Below, in pieces: positions 55,330-64,000 of a DNA stretch of 64,000 bases. Origin of the DNA: Rhabdophis nuchalis (Eukaryota > Chordata > Lepidosauria > Squamata > Natricidae); assembly GCA_039707465.1 (NCBI GenBank), contig CM077644.1, positions 101,231,875-101,295,874 on the forward strand, written 5' to 3'. The notes under the pieces were generated by a model that saw nothing but the letters and a program-made list of their open reading frames with translations, made no database searches and had not been told where the DNA came from. How positions within the stretch are numbered: position 1 is the first letter of the stretch; each line of letters opens with the position of its first letter. A program made the position numbers and the translations under genes.

Positions 55330-56022
55330 TTTAATAAAAGAAGGACTAGGGGAGACATGATAGCAGCCTTCCAATATCTCAGGGGTTGCCACAAAGAAGA
55401 GGGATTCAAACTATTCTCCAAAGCACCTGAGGGCAGAACAAGAAGCAATGGGTGGAATCTAATCAAGGAGAGAAGCAACTTAGAACTGAGGAGAAATTTC
55501 CTGACAGTTAGAACAATTAACCAGTGGAACAGCTTGCCTCCAGAAGTTGTGAATGCCCCAACACTGCAAGTCTTCAAGAAGATGTTGGATAGCCATTTGT
55601 CTGAAATGGTATAGGGCAGTGATGGCTAACCTTGTTTGGCTTGCGTGCCAAAAGCAGGGGAAGTGCAGGGACAATGTGTACAGGTGTGCCACATCCATAA
55701 TGCTATGTGCATGACCCCCTGCATTTGGCATGCTTGCTCCAGAGGCTTTATAGGAGCCTGGGGAGGACGAAAACAGCCTTCCCCCACCTCCAGAGGGCAA
55801 AAAACGGCCTCAAAAGAAGGCCTAAATCAGCTGGCCAGGGCACACACACACTGAAGCTGACAGGGCAATGCCTCGCATGCCCTAAGAAATGGTTCCGTGT
55901 GCCACCTGTGGTACCCGTGCCATAGGTTCGCCATCATGGGTATAGGGCTTCCTGCCTAGGCAGGGAGTTGGACTAGATGACCTCCAAGGTCCCTTCCAAT
56001 TCTGCTATTGTATTATTGTATT
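55330..56022 (+). mobile_element. CR1 LINE inside Helitron, itself interrupted
   Basis: CR1 C-terminus (GDMIAAFQYLRGCHKEEGFK, SLPPEVVNAPTLQVFKKML) to the stop near 55614, then after the hAT insertion the canonical 3' end (GTTGGACTAGATGACC, AGGTCCCTTCCAATTC) and a terminal (TTGTA) repeat. It interrupts the Helitron's GAAATACAG-TAGGTAG junction. Confidence 0.92.
55617..55939. mobile_element. hAT MITE family A inside CR1
   Basis: 323 bp from CAGTGATGGCTAACC to GGTTCGCCATCATGG, with a perfect 8-bp target duplication GTATAGGG made of CR1 sequence (55609-55616, 55940-55947). Confidence 0.95.
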
Positions 56023-56023
56023 A

Positions 56024-57270
56024 CAGTAGGTAGATAGATAGAGGGATAGATAGAGAGGGAGAAATACGGTAGGTAGGTAGGTAGGTAGGTAGGTAGGTAG
56101 GTAGGTAGGTAGAGGGAGAAAGGAAGAAATATAGTAGGTAGGTAGGGGGATAGATAGGGAGAAATTCAGTAGGTAGGTAGGGAGAGGGATAGATAGGGAG
56201 AAATACAATAGGTAGGTAGGTAGGTAGAGGGAGAAAGGAAGAAATATAGTAGGTAGGTAGGTAGGTAGGTAGGGGGATAGATAGGGAGAAATTCAGTAGG
56301 TAGGTAGGTAGAGGGATAGATAGAGAGGGAGAAATACAGTAGGTAGGTAGGTTGGTAGGGGGATAGATAGATAGGGAGAAATACAGTAGGTAGATAGAGG
56401 GATAGATAGAGAGGGAGAAATACAGTAGGTAGGCAGGTAGGTAGATAGGGGGATAGATAGAGAGGGAGAAATACGGTAGGTAGGTAGGTAGGTAGGTAGG
56501 TAGGTAGGTAGGTAGGTAGGTAGGTAGGTAGAGGGAGAAAGGAAGAAATATAGTAGGTAGGTAGGTAGGGGGATAGATAGGGAGAAATTCAGTAGGTAGG
56601 TAGGTATAGGGATAGATAGAGAGGGAGAAATACAATAGGTAGGTAGGTAGGTAGGTAGGTAGGTAGGTAGGTAGGTAGAGGGAGAAAGGAAGAAATATAG
56701 TAGGTAGGTAGGTAGGTAGGGGGATAGATAGGGAGAAATTCCGTAGGTAGGTAGGTAGAGGGATAGATAGAGAGGGAGAAATACAGTAGGTAGGTAGGTT
56801 GGTAGGGGGATAGATAGATAGGGAGAAATACAGTAGGTAGATAGAGGGATAGATAGAGAGGGAGAAATACAGTAGGTAGGCAGGTAGGTAGATAGGGGGA
56901 TAGATAGAGAGGGAGAAATACGGTAGGTAGGTAGGTAGGTAGGTAGGTAGGTAGGTAGGTAGGTAGGTAGGTAGGTAGAGGGAGAAAGGAAGAAATGCAG
57001 TAGGTAGGTAAGTAGAGGGATAGACAGAGAGGGAGAAATACCGTAGGTAGGTAGGTAGGTGTATAGATAGATAGGGCCAAATACAGCAGGTAGGTAGGTA
57101 GGTAGAGGAATAGAGAGAAAGGGAGAAATACAGTAGGTAGGTAGGTAGAGGAATAGAGAGGGGGAAATACAGTAGGTATGTAGGTAGATAGAGGGAGAAA
57201 GGAAGAAATACAGTAGGTAGGTAGGTAGAGGGAGAGATAGAGAGGGAGAAATACAGTAGGTAGGTAGGGT
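56024..57270. repeat. Compound (GTAG)n array with higher-order duplication
   Basis: GTAG runs of 2 to 14 units are separated by AGGGATAGATAGAGAGGGAG / AAATACA-type spacers. Distinctive spacer variants (for example GTTGGTAGGGGGATAGATAG at 56351 and 56798) recur at an offset of 447 bp, showing that a segment of about 400 bp was duplicated in tandem. Confidence 0.9.
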
Positions 57271-57375
57271 GTTATATGGTGGTTGTGTGTATGTGTGCAG
57301 GTGTAGATCTACACACAGATTGGTTGGCCACTTAACCAGACTGGACCACAGCAACACGTGGCCGGGTATAGCTAG

Positions 57376-57997
57376 TTTATAATATTTTTCTTAAAAGTAT
57401 TTCAAATAAAAAATGTGTGGTTTGTTCTCTGGATGGGCTTTGGTTTATTTTTATTTTATTTTTTGTTATAATTACTAATAGGGATTAGTAGCTTGTTGAT
57501 AGCTTGCTCTAAACCAAAAATCCCCGTAGGTTTGAACTGGCAGATACATTTGGAATTCTGGAAACATAACGTGACACTGTCAGTGCCTTGCCCATTCTAA
57601 ATGGGTATTATAGAACAGACACCAAGCTACTGAATGTTGCCCCCTTGCCTTATAATCCCTTCCAGAACACTACTGACCATTCTTTTCTGAAATGGGCTTC
57701 AGACCATCACCATTTCTGTTTTCTATGGTTTGCACTTGGAGACAATAAAATTTTGGGGAAATTATGCTGGAAGTTAGTTCTGGGATTTACTTCATTCCAG
57801 CTTCTGTTTTTAGTATCATTTTTTTAAATTGCAGAAAGTACTATAAGGTGCAGCATGGAGTGTGATGGTTAGTAAATGGCTTGTCTGTAGAGACATTGAT
57901 GTCATGTAAATATCACATTGGAAAAAGGGCGCACCACTGTTTCCTTCAAGGCCAAAGGTACCACCTTGTCACTCAAGGAAGCTGACACCATTGTGTA
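57376..57997. other. Upstream flank, nothing recognised
   Basis: No supported feature. Confidence 0.5.
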
Positions 57998-58330
57998 GAC
58001 CCAACTACAGCTACTTATGACCACAGTTGAACCCAGCAAGACATTTGTTGTGACTTTTGCCCCATTTTGTGACTTTTCTTGCCATAGTTGTTAAGTGAAC
58101 CACAGCACTTAGTAACAAAGTTGTAGAGTGAATCTAGCTTTCTCATTGACTTGACTTGTCAAAAGGTCACATTGCCAAACATCTGAATGTTGCTCACATG
58201 ATTGTAGAGATGCTGCAGCAATCATGTGAAAAACATCACTTTTTTCAATGAAATAAGTTACTTTTTTCAATGCCATTGTAATTTCGAATGGTCACTAAAC
58301 AAACTGTTGAAAGTTGAGGACTATCTATAC
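57998..58330 (+). mobile_element. CAGGTAGTCC-family TA MITE, diverged
   Basis: Internal blocks TTTGCCCCATTTTGTGAC, GTTGTTAAGTGAACC and CACTTTTTTCAATG and the end AGTTGAGGACTATCT are recognisable; the left end has decayed. Confidence 0.7.
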
Positions 58331-58359
58331 AACTTGCCTCCCAGGCAATCTTGACTAAC

Positions 58360-59000
58360 CCAAGAAGGGACTAAATCTAATAGGGAGAGGTCTAAACTCA
58401 CAGTTTAGAGAATGCTGTCCACCTCATCAGGAGTCATAGACTTAAATTTGGTCCACATCACATTTTCTCCTTTTCCTCCAGTAGCACTCTAGGCAATTCT
58501 TCTAGTACTTCTCCTGGAGTTCTTTGATAAACCAAAGTGCATGCTGGATCGGTATGCAAGAAAAGGCCCCATGGAGCAGTGCAGTTCAAGGCCCATGTCA
58601 TCTATCCATTCCAGCATGCAATTAAATCATCCGTCAAATCGTCCACTGTACTTTTAGAGAGAACCCAAAGCTTCTTATGGAACACTTGTAGGTCCATAAA
58701 GTCACCTGGAGAAGGCTGATCAGGTACTGTCTTCCTCTGAAGGGTGGGAGGAGATAACAACAAGCTGAAGACCAATCCAAAAATGATCTGACCATAGCAA
58801 CAGAATGATTACAAGATCTTCCAATGCCAAATCACATCACAACTTGCTTGAGACAAAAACCAGGTAGTCAACCAGGCAACAAGAATGGGATAAATTAGAA
58901 TCATCCTGCAAGAATGTTGACACTTTTGAATATTTCTATTGGTGAAGAATCCTGAGAATATCAAGGACAGTCAAGAAAGCAGACGAATGGACGATAGAAC
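58360..59000 (-). pseudogene. Decayed LINE endonuclease-region remnant
   Basis: The minus strand shows scattered endonuclease-like coding, including a LLWSDHFWIG segment near 58790 similar to the terminal (S/T)DH motif of AP endonucleases. Many stops. Clade not assigned. Confidence 0.45.
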
Positions 59001-60459
59001 AAATCAATTCCCAAGGCAAAAGGGTGAGGTTCAAATTATCACATTATATGAAGACCTTGCTTTCTTGAGAATTTTATAATGCTGAAAAAGGTAGAAAGTG
59101 AAAAAGAAGACATGATTGCAATGGACATCCCATACACCCTTGGAAAGCCGGAAAGCCCAAGCTGGGAATGTCTAGCTATGTAGTTGCTAAGATTCAAGAT
59201 GGATTTAATGGCATATAATCAATTGTGAAGGTAAAAAAAAAAAGCCAGTTTCCTTTCTTAAACACAAAGAAAAGAACAAAGAAAGCAGTCAAATACATTA
59301 TTGCTCAGTGTATTTAAATTAATTTCATTGTACTGCTTCAACTTCACAATGTGAAAGCTAATAAAAATATGTCCGAGTTAATAAAGTTACTTCAGAAAAT
59401 TGAAAGACAAAAATAATTCATGACCAAATATTTTCTCCACTCAGTTTGCTTCCTCCTTTTTAAATTCAAAAAATGTACATGTATAAGAGCTTATTTTAAA
59501 ATCAGTTTATCATGTTGAAAGCAGAAGTAAGAATATTTTTTAAAGTGTGAAAGTGGAGTATTTTTTAAGAGACACCCATATGCATTATCTGATATTTACA
59601 TATGGCACCAATTCAGTGTCACAAATAAATAGAATTGCTGTAGGAGTAATTTTAAAACATGATAAAGAGAGCTTGGAGCAGTGGTTAGGCTCAAGGTTAA
59701 CCTTGAGCCAGTCATTCTCTCTAAGCCCTAGGAAGCAAGGCAATGGCTAAAAATTTCTGAAAGACTTTGCCAAGAGCCTTCAGGGACCAATCCAGTCAAT
59801 CACCAGGACGCAACACTGATTCGAAGGCACATGCACAGCTATGCATTGTTTTCTTTAAACCAAACACCAAAAGATAACCAAACTTTTGAAACACTAGGGT
59901 TTCCATACACGTATTGCGGTAAAAGTTTGTTCAAGGTGGAAGTCAGAGTTTCCAACTTTCTCAATCTGATGATTAAAACAGCCCTTCAAAGACTTTTTTC
60001 TGCAGCTGTTTTTTGTTCTTAATTAGTATATGAGGAAAATGTTAATGAAAGTTAACATTTTAATTTTAAATTAAAATTAAATAATTTAAAAAGGTTTGGA
60101 CCTCTCTCTTTAGAAATCAAAGTGGTGACATGAAAACTAAAGAAATAATTCTTACTTTTTCTACTAGACCTTGTAACTATTAAATGTAGGAGAAAATCTG
60201 AACCCTTCTGAATATTGTAATGAACATTTTGTGGGAACCCCTGCTGTCTCCATTAATAATGGAGCTTCTGAATGTTTTGTTTCAGCAGAATTTTCAATAT
60301 GATGTTATTATGCTGGAAAATACTGAGTAAGTAATTCGACTTTTTTTTTTTTTTTGCTTAAGCTTCCTGTGGTTTATGTTACAGTCTCAGCCGTTGGACA
60401 AATTTGCTTCTGGCACAAACAATTTGTACTGATGTCACTTGTTATAGATGTATGTGGAG
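59001..60459. other. Upstream flank, nothing recognised
   Basis: AT-rich; a T15 run near 60340. No gene or repeat supported. Confidence 0.5.
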
Positions 60460-60785
60460 AAGGGGTGAAATTCAGTAGGTTCTGACAGGTTCTGGAGAAC
60501 CGGTAGCTGAAATTTTGAGTAATTGAGAGAACCAGCAAATACCATCTCTGGCTGCCCCCAGAGTGGGGTGGGAATAGAGATTTTGTAGCATTCTTCCGCT
60601 GGAGTGGCGTAGGAATAGAGATTTTGCAGCATCCTTCCCCTGGAGTGGGGGTAGGAATGGAGATTTTGCAGCATCCTTCTCTTGGAGTGGGCTGGGAATG
60701 AAGATTTTGCAGCATCCTTCCCCTGCCATGCCCACCAAGCCACGCCCACAGAACCGGTAGTAAACAAAATTAAATTTCACTACTA
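60460..60785. mobile_element. hAT MITE, family B, with internal 41-bp tandem repeats
   Basis: Left AAGGGGTGAAATTC, right AAATTTCACTACTA, perfect 8-bp target duplication ATGTGGAG (60452-60459, 60786-60793). Four 41-bp units (GAGTGGxxTxGGAATxxAGA...) at 60561-60724. Family link: CCACGCCCACAGAACCGGTA near the right end, complementary to the 4572 copy. Confidence 0.92.
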
Positions 60786-61029
60786 ATGTGGAGTTGCTCT
60801 TTTGCTCCTTACATTTTCTTATGTCAAGAAAATCATGGTAGAATTTACTGTAGTAGAAAATAATTTACATATTGGATTGAAAGTTAAGGAAATTGTCAAA
60901 CATCTGGCAAGCTCCAATAACTAACCAGAATTGACTTCAGTTGACTTGGTGGTACCAGGTTATGAAGATAGTACAGATAGTTTTCTTTAAAGTCATCTGC
61001 AAAAGAATTATTATTTTCTGTTTTAGTAA

Positions 61030-61850
61030 TTTCATGTGCAATAGAGATAGTCGTTGACTTGAAAACATAATGGAGTCCGAAATTTCTGTTATAAATCCTG
61101 ATGGTTGTTAACTCAAAGAATCCAAGTGACCAACCTAATTTTACACCTTTTTTTTTGCAGGTTGTTAAGCAAACACCATGATCATTTAGCAAATCCATTC
61201 ATTCCTGTGGGTGGTGTTTTTTTTGGCCAGAAACAGCTGAAAAGGCCAGAAACCGGGGGGGGGGGAGCCATAAGCCAACAGGCGGCTCCCAGGGGAAGGT
61301 CCTTCTCTGTGGCGGGCCCAACCCTCTGGAATGACCTACCCCCCAAGCTTAGATCTACTACGGACCTCCGCTCCTTCCGTCAACAATTAAAGACCCATCT
61401 TTTCCAGCAGGCCGGCCTGGCCTAACCTAATCTACCGTACCAGCCTAGTTGTAGTAAATATTACCTAATCGGGTTTTTACGTTATAAATTTAAACGAGAT
61501 ATTTTAACACAGGGTAAAACATTTAATTTAGTTTTATTATTTATAATTGTTATATATGTATATGCTCTTAAATTCTTGTACACCGCCCCGAGTCTCTTCA
61601 GAGAGAGGGGGCGGTCAATAAATCCAAATAAATAAATAAATAATAAATTATGGTCATGTGACCACAACATTGAAAGCTGCCATAAATGTGAGCCAGTTGC
61701 CAAGTGCCTGAAATGCAGTCATCATGGAAGAAGTTTCGTCATTAGAACTCTGGACCCAGGTTGCAAGTACCTTTTTGGAAAGTCTATCGTAACTTCGAAC
61801 AGTCGTTAAATGACTGGCTGTTAAGTGAGCACTATCTCTATGCATACCAT
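61030..61850 (+). mobile_element. CAGGTAGTCC-family MITE interrupted by L2
   Basis: Left part 61045-61250 (ATAGTCGTTGACTTG, GAAATTTCTGTTATAAATCC) and right part 61646-61850 (GTCATGTGACCACAAC, CATAAATGTGAGCCAGTTGC, GTAACTTCGAACAGTCG) flank an L2 fragment. Both ends are degraded. Confidence 0.65.
61262..61640 (+). mobile_element. L2-group LINE 3' end, diverged subfamily
   Basis: C-terminal coding (APRGRSFSVAGPTLWNDLPP, LRSFRQQLKTHLFQQAGLA) to its stop, then a 3'UTR with ACCGCCCCGAGTCTCTTCAG, GGGGGCGGTCAATAAATCC and an AAATAAAT tail. The 3'UTR differs clearly from the other L2 copies. Confidence 0.85.
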
Positions 61851-62312
61851 TCCAAGTGTTACAAAATACAGTTGCTTGCCTCATAGTAAATGCAAAAAAT
61901 AATATAACAGCTATCCAATTTTGAGTTATCTGCACTGACTGTGTCTTCATTTGTGAGTTTAATTCATGATATTACTATGTTTTGCTTATATTTTTCAATA
62001 TTTCCTACATGAAAATACTCTTTACTTATTTTTTTTTAATATTGAAAAAGTTTTATTGGTTTTACATTTTTTCTATAGGGTGGGGTAAGGGATACAAAGA
62101 AATTTTGAGAGCATTCACGTCAGAGTCGTCGGCCCTTCGGAGACCTCAAAATACACAATTAAAAAAAGAATAAAAAAAAACATTTTTCATAACACTACAA
62201 AGTGAAAGCAAGTACATATACCTAAATTCTCAGTTCCATGCTGTCAGACATTTACAAAAAATCCAGATACAAATATTATGCAAAATTAATCAAAAGAAAA
62301 ATCAAGGCAAAG

Positions 62313-63161
62313 TTATTTTTTCGATCTAAGTCTCTTGGCAATTGTATCTTCTTTTTCTCCTCCCTGGCTCCCAGTGGGCGGGGCCGTGGCCCCCTCCGTC
62401 CCCCCTGGATCTTCCCCCAGGATAGAGGAATGTTTTTTAAGAAAGGCTTCCGCCTCAGCAACTGTTTTAATCCTCACTCTTCCTCCTTCCCAGAACACCA
62501 GCATCCCTTCGGGTGTCACCCACTTGAACCAAATCCCATGATCAAACAATGTTTTAGACAAGAAGGAAAATTTCCTCCTTGCATCTCTAATCTTTCTAGG
62601 GATCTGCTTCAAGATAGCAACCGTTTTTTGTTGATAGATTAATGGACTTTCTCTCTGCAGTTTCAGGATTTCCTCTCTGGTTGACCTTCTAACAAATTTC
62701 ACATGTATCTCTCTAGGCACTTCATTTATCCTGGCATATGCTGAGTTAATTCTATAGGCTAGGTCAATGTCCCCCCTGATCTCATCCTTAGGTTTTTGTA
62801 AATAGTCTGCTAAAATCGTGCTCATAAGATCAGGGAGGCATTCACCAGATTCCTCAGGAACATTCTGAAATCTCAAAAAATATGTCATTCTTTCCATATC
62901 AATCCTAGACACATGCCCATTTGTTTCCCCAACCTCTTTAGTAACATTTTTAATCTCTCCCTTAACCCCCGCCAACCCCCCTTCCAATTCTTCATTCTTC
63001 TGTGTGTTTTCCAGCACTTGCTTCCGTGTGTCCAATAACTCCTTCTTGAAGTTGATGTTTTCTGCCCTCTGGGCCTGAATTTCTTGTACCAAAGTTTGTA
63101 TAACAGTTTCAAGAGAAGCCATCCTTTGTTCTAAACTTGTCAGTGCTGTTTCTTGAGCCAT
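62313..63161 (-). CDS. L1-type ORF1p (RNA-binding chaperone), intact, 282 aa
   Basis: ORF1p of L1 elements is a trimeric RNA-binding protein that packages the element's own RNA. Seen: ATG at 63159-63161; a coiled-coil N-terminus with heptad-like spacing (about residues 8-85, for example SLEQRMASLETVIQTLVQEI); an RRM-like domain (about 90-160: TYFLRFQNVPEE, then REIHVKFVRRSTREEIL); a C-terminal domain (about 185-245: RDARRKFSFL, LVFWEGGRVRIKT, AEAFLKK); and a basic end (AKRLRSKK). Length and order fit L1 ORF1p well. No frameshift or stop, so it is young. It is followed directly by the element's tail instead of ORF2. Confidence 0.9.
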   Translation of the reverse strand: MAQETALTSLEQRMASLETVIQTLVQEIQAQRAENINFKKELLDTRKQVLENTQKNEELEGGLAGVKGEIKNVTKEVGETNGHVSRIDMERMTYFLRFQNVPEESGECLPDLMSTILADYLQKPKDEIRGDIDLAYRINSAYARINEVPREIHVKFVRRSTREEILKLQRESPLIYQQKTVAILKQIPRKIRDARRKFSFLSKTLFDHGIWFKWVTPEGMLVFWEGGRVRIKTVAEAEAFLKKHSSILGEDPGGTEGATAPPTGSQGGEKEDTIAKRLRSKK

Positions 63162-64000
63162 GATTAACTGTTAAAGTCAGTGCCACTAAAATGGCGTTTT
63201 CAGGGTGGGGTTGGTGAGACTGACCGGGAGCCAAAAGTTCTGATCAAGGTTGTAACGTTGTAAAATTCAGGAACCAAGAGAGAAACAATTTTCCAACTCG
63301 ATAGGTGTGATAGCGAAGGTACTCCAGAAAAGAAATCACAAATCCAAAAGAAAAAAATTCTTCATTAAAAGCCAGAGATAGTCCAGATTGCAAAGAGACG
63401 CTGGAAATTTTCCATAAACAAAATAGTCAATCAGGAACAAAGAGAGGCCATTTTCCACCGCCCAGCTCAGAGCCCGCAGGAGAGAGTAGTGAGAGAAATT
63501 GTATCAGCCAGACCTAAAAACATTGTTGCAAATAGCCGCAGACCACTTTCCCTTGTAACAAACAGTCAGGATTAAAGATTTCCGCTTTCTCTCCACGAGA
63601 AGCCATTTTAAAGTGCCGCTTAAGTCCGAGGGGTTTTTTTTGGAAACAAACACCCCCCTCCCAGTCCATTCAGCCTGGCTGACAGCGAAAGAAAAAGTTG
63701 TTTTTTTTAAAAACTCACTCTCCCCTCGCAGCTGAAGCCTCGGAAAGCCTTCCGACCGATCCGATCAGCCCTCTTCATTGATGTGAATGGCGCCGACGAC
63801 CGTTGGCGAAGGGAGAACCCCCCGCAGCATGTTCTCTCTCACCTAGGTCGCGGAAGGGACCGCTCTCCCCACCGCCGTGAAGAGGAACGTCCCCGCCAAG
63901 CCGACCCTATGGGAGACCTCCAAGCCGGAGCGTCTCGCCCCCGCGGGGGGGCAGAAAAAGAAACAAAGCGGCGAGCGAGCACTAGGCTCGCCCGTCGCCG
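63162..64000 (-). promoter_or_regulatory. 5'UTR / internal promoter region of the L1-type element
   Basis: Long non-coding leader upstream of ORF1 whose outer 300 bp are CpG-rich (GGCGCCGACGACCG, CCCCCGCGGGGGGGC), as in L1 5'UTRs that carry an internal Pol II promoter. No host exon is recognised here. The boundary with host DNA is not within the window. Confidence 0.6.

Larger units (their letters stand above)
54991..57375 (+). mobile_element. Non-autonomous Helitron with large (GTAG)n array and nested insertions
   Basis: Starts A|TCTATATAAATAAAAATG and ends ATAGCTAG|T, with a CCAC...GTGG hairpin about 15 nt before the end. It is homologous over both termini to the Helitron at 23602. Interior: a CR1 insertion (55330-56022, itself containing a hAT MITE) and a tetranucleotide-based array (56024-57270). 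No Rep/helicase ORF; the Tyr-Leu-Pro-Thr repeat ORFs are artefacts. Confidence 0.85.
62029..64000 (-). mobile_element. HAL1-like L1 element: 5'UTR, ORF1, tail, no ORF2
   Basis: Minus strand, from the window edge inward: a CpG-rich 5'UTR (63162-64000, GC-richest beyond 63700), an intact ORF1 (63161-62313), then about 280 bp of tail with AATAAA (plus-strand TTTATT at 62052) and a short A tract at 62029-62038. No RT or endonuclease sequence lies between ORF1 and the tail. The 5' end may lie just outside the window. Confidence 0.85.

Noticed and set aside
56021..57357. Long Tyr-Leu-Pro-Thr repeat proteins on the minus strand
   Set aside because: Translation of the GTAG tetranucleotide array in the Helitron; the same applies to 23698-24353.

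Overview
The window is vertebrate nuclear DNA, almost certainly from a squamate reptile (lizard or snake). The order-level call rests on a Sauria-type tRNA-SINE with a 17-bp target duplication at 39640-39960, on young L2 and CR1 LINEs, and on many hAT and Tc1/mariner-type miniature elements plus Helitrons. I cannot name the species.

The only host protein-coding sequence I can support is exon 1 of VAV3, on the minus strand (48193-48396). It supplies the first 68 residues of the calponin-homology domain of this Rho/Rac guanine-nucleotide exchange factor, ends at a clean GTAAG donor, and sits in a CpG island (about 48010-48910) whose 5'UTR carries a CGG/CAG triplet tract. Everything at lower coordinates (1-48192) is therefore read as VAV3 intron 1, and everything above about 48900 as upstream flank.

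Intron 1 (1-48192) is packed with transposable elements. These include 5'-truncated CR1 copies (1-280, 7190-7745, 17466-17905, 37085-37873), L2 copies (13970-16965 with a long open EN-RT frame, 18018-20335, 35070-35550, 45022-45598 and short tails), Rex1-like LINE remnants (34795-36860), and an L1-like fragment nested in a MITE (27232-27960). They also include hAT MITEs with intact 8-bp target duplications, several near-perfect hAT foldbacks, TA-flanked MITEs with CAGGTAGTCC ends, a Helitron with a tetranucleotide array (23602-24374), an interstitial telomeric array (29630-29699), and a TA-flanked MITE swollen by about 29 copies of a 30-bp GC-rich minisatellite (38000-39133).

Upstream of VAV3 lie another L2 (49639-51998) with a damaged RT motif A, more SINE, hAT and MITE copies, and a second Helitron (54991-57375) that contains a CR1 that itself contains a hAT MITE. 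At the right edge is a minus-strand L1-type element (62029-64000) with an intact 282-residue ORF1 followed directly by a 3' tail and no ORF2. A second, independent insertion at 25097-25392 has the same ORF1-to-tail junction, which points to a HAL1-like, ORF1-only retrotransposon family.

No complete host gene, rRNA, functional tRNA or CRISPR array was seen. The biology on show is transposable-element dynamics inside and upstream of the first intron of a signalling gene.
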